From Verrucomicrobiales bacterium (GTDB taxonomy: Bacteria > Verrucomicrobiota > Verrucomicrobiia > Limisphaerales > Palsa-1400), in the NCBI GenBank assembly GCA_028293405.1, contig JAQGOW010000630.1:1-5186 (forward strand): a stretch of 5,186 nt of DNA, given 5' to 3'. Numbering within the stretch: the first letter of the stretch is position 1; every line of letters starts with the position of its first letter. A program made the position numbers and the translations under genes. A model generated the notes under the pieces. It was not told where the DNA came from. It worked only from the letters and a program-made list of their open reading frames with translations, and ran no database searches. This document shows, one piece after another, positions 1-5,186 of the stretch.

Positions 1-1
1 A

Positions 2-1177
2 GGTTTTGTTGTCGACGATTCCACGCCGCCACCGAAAGTTGACACTGGCAAGAGCTGGTGGACGACTGAAGTCTCGGACCCACTTGGCAACTTTTTGAAG
101 AGCCATTTTCCGAAGCCACCGAAATCCGCCGCCGCACCAGTCGCCGGTAACGTCGGTGCCATATATATGTGGCTGAGCAAAGATCCCGGTCACGAAGTCG
201 CGGTCAACCTCGGGCGCAAACTCAGTGGCATCGAATACATCGGTCTCGGAAAAAGTGACAAGGGGTTCCGGTTGATTGAAGGCGAGCGCTTTGTCTTTAA
301 TTCGAAAAATTGGAACCAGCCCGCAATGGCAATCATCCAACTCGATCCCAAGTTGCACACCGACGCCGCAGTCACATTCGTGGCCAGTTCCGGCAACATC
401 CCGGTCGCCTGGTCGATTACGCTGTTCGTTGTCGCTGGATTGTTCCTCGCGTTTAGCTGCTGGCACAGCTTCGTCCTGCCGCGTCCAGCCAACGACGGTC
501 CCGTTGTGACCAATCGCAGTCTCATCGGCGAATTCTTCGCGACGCTCGGTTCGTTCTTCAAAAAGCCCGGCATTCTCATGGCGATGGCGTTCATTTTGTT
601 ATATCGCTTCGACGAAGCTCAGCTCAGCAAAGTCCTCTCGCCGTTCCTGCTCGATAGTCGCGAAAACGGCGGTATCGGCTTGTCCACGAGCCAACTCGGC
701 CTCGCTTACGGCACTTTCGGAATTCTCGCTCTCACTTGCGGTGGTTTGCTCGGCGGGTTCCTCGCTGCCAAACACGGTCTCAAACGAATGCTGCCGTTTA
801 TGGTCGGCGCAATGTATTTACCGAAACTCGTCTTTCTTTTCCTGTCCTACACACAACCCGACAGCTTTCTGGTGATCTGTGGTTCCGTTGCAGTGGAACA
901 ATTCGGCTACGGTTTGGGCTTCACCGCGTTCATGCTGTATCTCCTGTATTTTGCCGACGGCGCACATAAAACTGCGCACTACGCAATCTGCACCGGATTC
1001 ATGGCGCTGGGCATGATGCTGCCCGGCATGTGGAGCGGTTTCGTGGCCGACTGCATCGGCTACAAACACTTCTTTGTCTGGGTGCTATTATCCGCGATCC
1101 CGGGCTTCATCATCGCGATGTCGCTGAAGGTCGATCCGCAATTCGGAAAGAAAACCGAGCCAGCGAAGAAAACTTGA
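2..1177 (+). CDS. MFS transporter, AmpG-like, C-terminal part (5' end cut by window)
   Basis: The reading frame is open from base 2 to the TGA at 1175-1177, giving 391 visible residues; the true start lies left of the window. A TTG at 95 could be taken as a start, but coding-like sequence continues upstream of it without a stop, so I treat the gene as partial. Visible residues 1 to about 133 are hydrophilic. About seven hydrophobic segments follow, which I read as TM6 to TM12: roughly 135-158, 189-213, 231-253, 263-283, 287-316, 324-349 and 355-376. The basic turn after the third (KHGLKRM) fits the cytoplasmic TM8-TM9 loop of MFS carriers. The stretch EQFGYGLGFTAFMLYLLYF is typical of TM10 in carriers annotated as AmpG-like. 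AmpG itself imports anhydromuropeptides into the cytoplasm, but the substrate here cannot be told from sequence. The tail is lysine-rich (KKTEPAKKT). The next gene begins 33 bp downstream on the same strand. Confidence 0.85.
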   Translation, partial: GFVVDDSTPPPKVDTGKSWWTTEVSDPLGNFLKSHFPKPPKSAAAPVAGNVGAIYMWLSKDPGHEVAVNLGRKLSGIEYIGLGKSDKGFRLIEGERFVFNSKNWNQPAMAIIQLDPKLHTDAAVTFVASSGNIPVAWSITLFVVAGLFLAFSCWHSFVLPRPANDGPVVTNRSLIGEFFATLGSFFKKPGILMAMAFILLYRFDEAQLSKVLSPFLLDSRENGGIGLSTSQLGLAYGTFGILALTCGGLLGGFLAAKHGLKRMLPFMVGAMYLPKLVFLFLSYTQPDSFLVICGSVAVEQFGYGLGFTAFMLYLLYFADGAHKTAHYAICTGFMALGMMLPGMWSGFVADCIGYKHFFVWVLLSAIPGFIIAMSLKVDPQFGKKTEPAKKT

Positions 1178-1210
1178 TTGAACAACTCAACCCGCTAAAT
1201 TAGCACCGAC

Positions 1211-1366
1211 ATGAACGTTTTCTTAGCAATTATGGCCTGGATAATCATGGCCGCGGTCTTGACGGTTGGTGTTGTGATGGCCAGCCATGGCAGCTTCGCT
1301 CTCTTGATTGTTGGGGGTCTCGGCTTCGTAGCGGCAGTGACAAAAATCGGTATTCTCAGCCATTAA
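1211..1366 (+). CDS. Small two-helix membrane protein, 51 aa, function unknown
   Basis: The ATG at 1211 opens a 51-codon frame ending in TAA at 1364-1366. An in-frame TAA at 1196-1198 rules out a longer form. The protein is almost wholly hydrophobic: helix one covers about residues 3-23 and helix two about 29-47. They are joined by a short polar turn (SHGS, residues 25-28), and the C-terminus is KIGILSH. This is a hairpin membrane protein with no signal peptide cleavage motif and no enzyme motif. It lies 33 bp after the MFS gene on the same strand with no evident terminator between them, so co-transcription is likely. I see no clear Shine-Dalgarno sequence. The regular hydrophobic pattern and clean start argue for a real gene. 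I have a vague memory of similar short proteins in Verrucomicrobia but cannot name a family. Confidence 0.62.
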   Translation: MNVFLAIMAWIIMAAVLTVGVVMASHGSFALLIVGGLGFVAAVTKIGILSH

Positions 1367-1422
1367 TATTTGTATTGTCCCGGTGGAAAAGGGCAGGGGA
1401 GCGCAGGCTGGCGCTAAAACAA

Positions 1423-2418
1423 TTACTTCTTCCCGCGATTTGCCGCCAACTGCTTGGCCAATCGAATCGCCGATTGCATACTTGAAGGGCTTGCCTTCCC
1501 GTGACCGGCAATATCATACGCTGTGCCGTGGTCGGGCGACGTGCGGATAAACGGAAGCCCCAATGTCCAATTCACTCCAGTTTCAAACGCGACCATCTTC
1601 AAAGGCACAAGCCCCTGGTCGTGATACATCGCGATGACCACTTCGTAATCACCGCGATAGGCGTAGTGAAATAAGGTGTCCGCGGCAAACGGTCCCGCGA
1701 CATTCACCCCTTGCACGCGCGCTGCTTTCACAACTGGTTCGATAATATCGATCTCTTCGCGCCCAAGTTCGCCGCCTTCGCCTGCGTGCGGATTCAATCC
1801 ACAAACACCAATACGACAGCGCGGCAACTTTAAATCGTTACACGCCTCATTCGCTAAACGAATTGCCAACTCAATCTTGTCGGCGCGAATTTGCGTAGTT
1901 AGCAATTTCATCGGCACATGAGTTGTAGCTAAAGTAACGCGCAACCATCGACCGTTGCCGTCCTCGCCCAACAACATCATTGCCGTCTTCTCTGTGCCCG
2001 CGAGCGCACTCAGATATTCGGTTTGGCCAATGAATGCCTGGCCGCTGCGCAAAATAGCTTCCTTATTGACGGGCGCAGTCACCATCGCGTCCATCTCTTG
2101 TTTCAAACATCGTTGTCCGGCGTCCGTGAGCCAAGCCACTGCGGCCCGAGCCGCAGCCGGCGAACCTGGCGCCAGACCTTGAGGCAACTCATCGGGCAGG
2201 GGATCGTGAACGAAAAATTTTCCTTTCGGCGCTCCAGAATAAGGAGTCAGCGGAAGGTTGATCCCGAGTTTCTCATTCGTGCGCGCGAGCACGCCGGGAT
2301 CTCCGATGATGAGATATTTGGTCTCATCGGCGTTCGCTTCAGCAGCGAGCGCCTTCAGTGTTACTTCCGGACCAATGCCGGTCACGTCGCCAAGGGAGAT
2401 GGCAATCCAGCCTGTCAT
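1423..2418 (-). CDS. pdxA: 4-hydroxythreonine-4-phosphate dehydrogenase
   Basis: PdxA oxidises 4-phosphooxy-L-threonine with NAD(P)+ in the cytoplasm. The product decarboxylates and is joined with deoxyxylulose 5-phosphate by PdxJ to make pyridoxine 5'-phosphate. The 331-residue length matches the family (E. coli 329). The N-terminal GDVTGIGPEV is typical. The three metal-binding histidines are H167 (TTHVP), H211 (NPHAGEGG) and H266 (YHDQG). Other conserved active-site residues are D247, D267, K274, N283 and R292 (GLPFIRTSPDHGTA), nearly all at E. coli numbering. One oddity is that the substrate-loop motif, GHTE in E. coli, reads GQTE here (Q132). The ATG at 2418 follows the surA stop by 6 bp, so translation is probably coupled. 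No rsmA/ksgA gene follows, unlike E. coli; the next gene is convergent. A PdxA2-type role on another phosphorylated substrate is possible but less likely, given the surA linkage. Confidence 0.96.
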   Translation of the reverse strand: MTGWIAISLGDVTGIGPEVTLKALAAEANADETKYLIIGDPGVLARTNEKLGINLPLTPYSGAPKGKFFVHDPLPDELPQGLAPGSPAAARAAVAWLTDAGQRCLKQEMDAMVTAPVNKEAILRSGQAFIGQTEYLSALAGTEKTAMMLLGEDGNGRWLRVTLATTHVPMKLLTTQIRADKIELAIRLANEACNDLKLPRCRIGVCGLNPHAGEGGELGREEIDIIEPVVKAARVQGVNVAGPFAADTLFHYAYRGDYEVVIAMYHDQGLVPLKMVAFETGVNWTLGLPFIRTSPDHGTAYDIAGHGKASPSSMQSAIRLAKQLAANRGKK

Positions 2419-2424
2419 AGTCGG

Positions 2425-3387
2425 TTAGTCGACATATCGGACGAACGCTTTGTTCTTCAATCGCGCCACCCAGCGTTCATACAACCGGCGGCGTTCGTCG
2501 ATACGCAACTTCTGTTGAATTTCATCACGAACGTCCGCGAGCGGTTTGACGTGCTCGGGTTTAACTTCTTCGACATACAAAATGTGCACCGATTCGGGTA
2601 AGTCGATAATCTCGCTGTGCTGGCCCGCCTTCAGTGAAAACATTGCTTGCTCCAATTCTTTGCGCAGATGGTCATCGCGACCGACCCAACCACGGTCGCC
2701 GCCCTTGGCGCGCTCTGCGCCTGCTGAATAGATTGAGGCCATTTCAGAAAACGGAGCGCCTGCATCAACCTTGCGTACGATCTCCTCGGCAATTTTGCGC
2801 GCCGCTTCCGGAGAATCTGCCGGTTTCGGCAACGTAATCATGCGTAACTTGACCTGGTCGCTGACTTTGAATTGGTCGCCGTGGCTGGCATAAAACGATT
2901 CAATCTTCGCTGGCGAAATGATGATTTTATCGTATGAGATCTGCTTTTGCTGCATGTACTCCACGATGATGCGTTCGCGAATCTGGTCGCGGTACATTTC
3001 GGACGTGATGCCTTTTTCGCGTAGCGTTTTTGTCATCAACGCGCGATCACCATTGAAATTCTTGCGCAGCTCCGTTCGGATTTCGTCATCCAAAATGCTC
3101 TCCGGCAAATCACCGCCGTTCATCTTCGACTTAAATTCATCCAGGATGAGTTTGCCTTCCACGCGGCCGCGCACGATATCGGTACGATTGCTCGACATCG
3201 CTGCTTGAAACGCCGCGATATCGTTCGGATAAGTCATCGCCAACGTGCGCGCGTTCGGCTCCAGTTGCCGTTCGACTTCGTCGTAAGTGATGATTGACTC
3301 ATTGACGATTACGTTGATGCCGTCGAGCAATTCGGCGCGAGCGGCGGTGGCTAGAAGCAAAACTGCTAGAATTGAAAAACGTCTCAT
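2425..3387 (-). CDS. surA: SurA-like periplasmic chaperone / peptidyl-prolyl isomerase, one parvulin domain
   Basis: The protein is a periplasmic folding factor that would guide unfolded outer-membrane proteins to the BAM complex. From the ATG at 3387 it has 320 residues. A TTG two codons upstream (3393) would add only two residues; the ATG is preferred. Residues 1-18 form a signal peptide (MRR, hydrophobic core, cleavage after ATAARA). Residues 19 to about 155 match the SurA N-terminal domain (INVIVNESIITYDEVERQL). Residues about 175-275 are a PpiC/parvulin domain with FSEMASIYS, AKGGDRGWVG, SLKAGQHSEI and VHILYVEEV. Residues 283-320 form the charged C-terminal helix. E. coli SurA (about 428 aa) has two parvulin domains; here there is one. 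The stop lies 6 bp before pdxA. No Shine-Dalgarno sequence is visible before the start. Another SurA_N/PpiC-type isomerase is the main alternative, but the pdxA linkage supports SurA. Confidence 0.92.
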   Translation of the reverse strand: MRRFSILAVLLLATAARAELLDGINVIVNESIITYDEVERQLEPNARTLAMTYPNDIAAFQAAMSSNRTDIVRGRVEGKLILDEFKSKMNGGDLPESILDDEIRTELRKNFNGDRALMTKTLREKGITSEMYRDQIRERIIVEYMQQKQISYDKIIISPAKIESFYASHGDQFKVSDQVKLRMITLPKPADSPEAARKIAEEIVRKVDAGAPFSEMASIYSAGAERAKGGDRGWVGRDDHLRKELEQAMFSLKAGQHSEIIDLPESVHILYVEEVKPEHVKPLADVRDEIQQKLRIDERRRLYERWVARLKNKAFVRYVD

Positions 3388-3398
3388 CGGCAAAAAAA

Positions 3399-3427
3399 AT
3401 ATTAGGGAAGACCTTCTGGGTATTCAA
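3399..3427 (-). promoter_or_regulatory. Candidate sigma-70-type promoter for surA-pdxA
   Basis: Read on the minus strand, TTGAAT (3427-3422) and TAATAT (3404-3399) are separated by exactly 17 bp. Each hexamer matches the sigma-70 consensus at four of six positions. A start site about seven bases downstream would fall near 3392, only some five bases before the surA ATG at 3387. The message would then be leaderless or nearly so, which agrees with the missing Shine-Dalgarno. A run of eight A:T pairs (3392-3399) lies between the -10 box and the start. This is a match by eye only, and surA could instead be read through from the DUF4337 gene. Confidence 0.35.
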
Positions 3428-3454
3428 GAGGCAAAGCGAATTCATAGCGGCGCG

Positions 3455-3994
3455 CTAGTGCGTCAATAATCCTTGCACGAAACAAACAACCCCGATCACT
3501 CCAAAGTCAATTCCCACATACCAAAAACGGCGCCTTTTCGTCAGGACCGAAATTGCGGAAATCGCGATAGCCACTTGAAACATCGTCACCGATCGCGCCA
3601 AAACTTCGTGCACGTGCAAGTGCGACTTTGATTCCTTTTCCTTGTGCTCGGCGATCTCCTGAATTTCCTTCTGCTCCTTTTTGTATTCAGCCATCTTCTC
3701 CTCATCACCGGCACTGACAGGTTTCCCTAAAGCCTTCAACAAATCCGTCTTCGCAGTCAAAACGCCGGACTTGATTCCTTTGGCCTGATAAAACGCCCAT
3801 TGATCCGACGATTGCATTTGTTCCATCATCGCTTCATTAGCATGCGCGCCCGCCATGAGCGATGCGACTGCCGCAAACGCGGCGAGCAAAGCTGACGTCA
3901 GCGCCACGCCCAAAATCCAGCTCACCCTAGAGTGGTGCGCGTGTTCAGTTATCTGCTCTTGAGTTTGTTCGATGGGGACTTCGGGTGCTTCCAT
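3455..3994 (-). CDS. DUF4337 family membrane protein
   Basis: This 179-residue protein matches my memory of the DUF4337 family, whose function is not known. It opens with MEAPEVP, the usual family start, followed by an acidic, His-containing segment to about residue 22. TM1 covers about 24-49 and ends in the conserved-looking stretch SLMAGAHANEAM. The signature SSDQWAFYQAKGIK follows at 62-75. Residues about 95-125 are rich in Lys and Glu and probably form a coiled coil. The segment ARSVTMFQVAIAISAISVLTK contains TM2 (about 137-152), and TM3 covers about 157-177. The frame stays open upstream to 4162, but that extension is Arg-rich, unlike the family, and would cover most of the lepA upstream region, so the ATG at 3994 is chosen. 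The stop is TAG. The gene runs divergently from lepA and ends 67 bp before surA on the same strand, so read-through into surA-pdxA is possible. Confidence 0.86.
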   Translation of the reverse strand: MEAPEVPIEQTQEQITEHAHHSRVSWILGVALTSALLAAFAAVASLMAGAHANEAMMEQMQSSDQWAFYQAKGIKSGVLTAKTDLLKALGKPVSAGDEEKMAEYKKEQKEIQEIAEHKEKESKSHLHVHEVLARSVTMFQVAIAISAISVLTKRRRFWYVGIDFGVIGVVCFVQGLLTH

Positions 3995-4058
3995 GGCAAT
4001 ACTTCTGTTGGCGCGGAGGGTAAGAAAACGCCGCTGGCGGTCAATGCGAATCGCCGTT

Positions 4059-4096
4059 GGTCGAAAGACGCAGTGCTTCGATTGTGGTTTTCGACC
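4059..4096. repeat. Perfect 8-bp inverted repeat in the divergent intergenic region
   Basis: GGTCGAAA (4059-4066) and TTTCGACC (4089-4096) are exact reverse complements, 22 bp apart. Inside, CGAA (4062-4065) can also pair with TTCG (4077-4080), so two stem-loops would compete in RNA. The site lies between the starts of DUF4337 and lepA and could be an operator or part of either 5' leader. It could also be chance: an 8-bp match at this spacing is not rare enough to be convincing alone. Confidence 0.4.
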
Positions 4097-4153
4097 TCTT
4101 TCACTTCTGCAAAATTCCCTTTCCGGTTGCCCACATCGCCCGTATGTTCTCCG

Positions 4154-4174
4154 CCCCGACAAGTATTGTCAGGG
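4154..4174. repeat. 21-bp imperfect palindrome just upstream of lepA
   Basis: GACAA (4158-4162) and TTGTC (4166-4170) pair perfectly around the trinucleotide GTA. After one C/A mismatch (4157/4171), CCC (4154-4156) pairs with GGG (4172-4174). The palindrome ends 13 bp before the lepA ATG. Its right arm contains the only Shine-Dalgarno-like string there (AGGG, 4171-4174), so in RNA the hairpin would hide it. It could also be a repressor site or a copy of a dispersed palindromic repeat. It has no T-run, so it is not a typical terminator. Confidence 0.5.
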
Positions 4175-4187
4175 TAAAGTAATTTAG

Positions 4188-5186
4188 ATGGACATAGCTC
4201 ACATTAGAAATTTCAGCATCATCGCCCATATCGACCATGGGAAGACGACGCTTTCTGACCGCCTCCTGCATATGACCGGCACTATTGCGACTCGCAATAT
4301 GTCCGATCAGCTTCTCGACTCGATGGACCTCGAACGGGAGAGGGGAATCACGATCAAAGCGCATCCGGTCACGATGTTGTATTCGGCCAAAAACGGCGAA
4401 CAATACGAACTGAACCTGATCGATACTCCCGGCCACGTCGATTTCACATACGAAGTCTCGCGCAGTTTGAGCGCTTGCGAAGGCGCGATCCTGATTATCG
4501 ATGCCGCACAAGGTGTCGAGGCGCAGACCGTCGCAAACGTCCATCTCGCAACCAAACAAAATTTGACGATCATTCCGGTCATCAACAAAATCGATTTGCC
4601 GCACGCCAACGTTGCGCTGGCCAAACAGCAGCTCGAAGACATTCTCACGATTCCGGCCGACCTGGCCATTCTTGCCAGCGCTAAAGAAGGTATCGGCATC
4701 GAAGAAATTTTGGAAGCGATCGTCGCGCGCATCCCGGCACCAAAACCAACGGGGGCCGTTTCCATGCAAGGGCTTTGCTTCGATTCGTATTTTGACACTT
4801 ACAAAGGTGTCGTAACCCATGTGCGCGTTTTCAACGGCGAGCTAAAAGCCGGCATGGACATCAAACTCCTACAGACCGGTAAATCGTATCAGATCAAAGA
4901 GGTTGGAAGCTTCAATCCCAAGCCTTACGTCCGCGAGAAACTTGAGGTAGGCGAAACCGGATATTTCACCGGCAATATCAAGACGCCTAAAGACGTTAAG
5001 ATGGGCGACACTTTGACTGAGGCGCGCAATCCCTCGCCGCAATTGCCGGGGTTCAAAGAAATCCATCCCATGGTGTTCAGCGGAATTTATCCGATCAACA
5101 CCGCCGACTACGAACATCTCAAAGCCAACCTGGGCAAACTCCAACTCAACGATTCCGCCTTTGTGTTCCAAGCAGAAAGTTCCGTG
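4188..5186 (+). CDS. lepA: Elongation factor 4 (LepA) GTPase, N-terminal 333 residues (3' end cut by window)
   Basis: LepA is a ribosome-associated GTPase related to EF-G, linked to back-translocation and to initiation or 30S maturation. It acts in the cytoplasm or at the membrane. The frame runs from the ATG at 4188 to the window edge with no stop, about 55% of the usual 600 residues. A TAG sits directly before the ATG (4185-4187), so no longer start is possible. G motifs are complete: G1 AHIDHGKTT (13-21), G2 RGITIKA (52-58), G3 DTPGH (79-83, with the catalytic-type H83), G4 NKID (133-136) and G5 SAK (164-166). Domain II follows from about 190 to 285, then domain III starts at GFKEIHPMVFSGIYP (288-302) and continues through LGKLQLNDSAF. 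The domain III wording separates LepA from EF-G, TypA and RF3. The missing part would hold the rest of domain III, the EF-G-V-like domain and the LepA-specific C-terminal domain. The only Shine-Dalgarno-like string is AGGG, 13 bp upstream, inside a palindrome. Confidence 0.98.
   Translation, partial: MDIAHIRNFSIIAHIDHGKTTLSDRLLHMTGTIATRNMSDQLLDSMDLERERGITIKAHPVTMLYSAKNGEQYELNLIDTPGHVDFTYEVSRSLSACEGAILIIDAAQGVEAQTVANVHLATKQNLTIIPVINKIDLPHANVALAKQQLEDILTIPADLAILASAKEGIGIEEILEAIVARIPAPKPTGAVSMQGLCFDSYFDTYKGVVTHVRVFNGELKAGMDIKLLQTGKSYQIKEVGSFNPKPYVREKLEVGETGYFTGNIKTPKDVKMGDTLTEARNPSPQLPGFKEIHPMVFSGIYPINTADYEHLKANLGKLQLNDSAFVFQAESSV

Noticed and set aside
95..97. TTG as the start of the MFS gene
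   Set aside because: The frame remains open to the left edge with sequence that continues the same hydrophilic domain, and no ribosome-binding site precedes the TTG.
190..594. 134-codon minus-strand open frame within the MFS gene
   Set aside because: It is antisense to the carrier frame, whose protein pattern is clear, and its product matches nothing I know.
1400..1415. Possible terminator hairpin between the convergent genes (AGCGC/GCGCT, 6-base loop)
   Set aside because: The stem is only 5 bp and neither strand has a T-run next to it, so an intrinsic terminator cannot be supported. The 56-bp gap has no better candidate.
2023..2601. 192-codon plus-strand open frame across the pdxA-surA junction
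   Set aside because: It is antisense to two well-supported genes and has no recognisable domain or plausible start context.
4016..4044. Minus-strand promoter for DUF4337 with TTGACC (4044-4039)
   Set aside because: No acceptable -10 hexamer lies at 16-18 bp; the nearest candidates are GC-rich.
3995..4162. N-terminal extension of the DUF4337 frame (56 extra residues)
   Set aside because: The added sequence is Arg/Ser-rich and low in complexity, is unlike the family start at MEAPEVP, and covers the divergent region upstream of lepA.
4101..4820. 239-codon minus-strand open frame across lepA
   Set aside because: It lies antisense to an unmistakable lepA coding region, and its product has no recognisable domain and a biased composition. 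It is a shadow of lepA codon usage.

Overview
The window looks like an ordinary housekeeping stretch of a bacterial chromosome of moderate GC content (roughly half G+C). The protein sequences resemble the PVC superphylum, most likely Verrucomicrobiota. The signs are LepA wording close to what I remember from Chlamydia and Verrucomicrobia (KAHPVTM after switch I, then GFKEIHPMVFSGIYP), a DUF4337 protein, and an AmpG-like MFS carrier of the kind seen in Bacteroidetes and Verrucomicrobia. This placement rests on recalled family patterns, not on a search.

Layout from left to right. Bases 2-1177 (+) are the C-terminal part of an MFS carrier cut by the left edge. Bases 1211-1366 (+) encode a 51-residue two-helix membrane protein close behind it. 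After a 56-bp convergent gap come the minus-strand genes pdxA (1423-2418) and surA (2425-3387), six bases apart and surely one operon. A candidate promoter lies at 3399-3427, just upstream of surA. Upstream on the same strand is a DUF4337 membrane protein (3455-3994). A 193-bp divergent intergenic region (3995-4187) holds two inverted repeats. It is followed by lepA (4188 to the right edge, +), which is cut off at about 55% of its usual length.

Roles. SurA is a periplasmic chaperone and prolyl isomerase for outer-membrane proteins, so a Gram-negative-type envelope is implied. PdxA makes a precursor of pyridoxal phosphate. The surA-pdxA order is also found in E. coli, so this is an old conserved linkage, although the two proteins share no biochemical step. 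LepA (EF-4) is a ribosomal GTPase. The MFS carrier and the small membrane protein may be co-transcribed. DUF4337 has no known function.

I found no tRNA, rRNA, CRISPR array, insertion sequence, prophage piece, toxin-antitoxin pair or defence gene. No new system stands out. The points worth a second look are small: a large periplasmic-side insert in the MFS carrier, the unannotated-size small membrane gene, a His-to-Gln change in the PdxA substrate loop, a near-leaderless predicted surA message, and the two dyads between DUF4337 and lepA.
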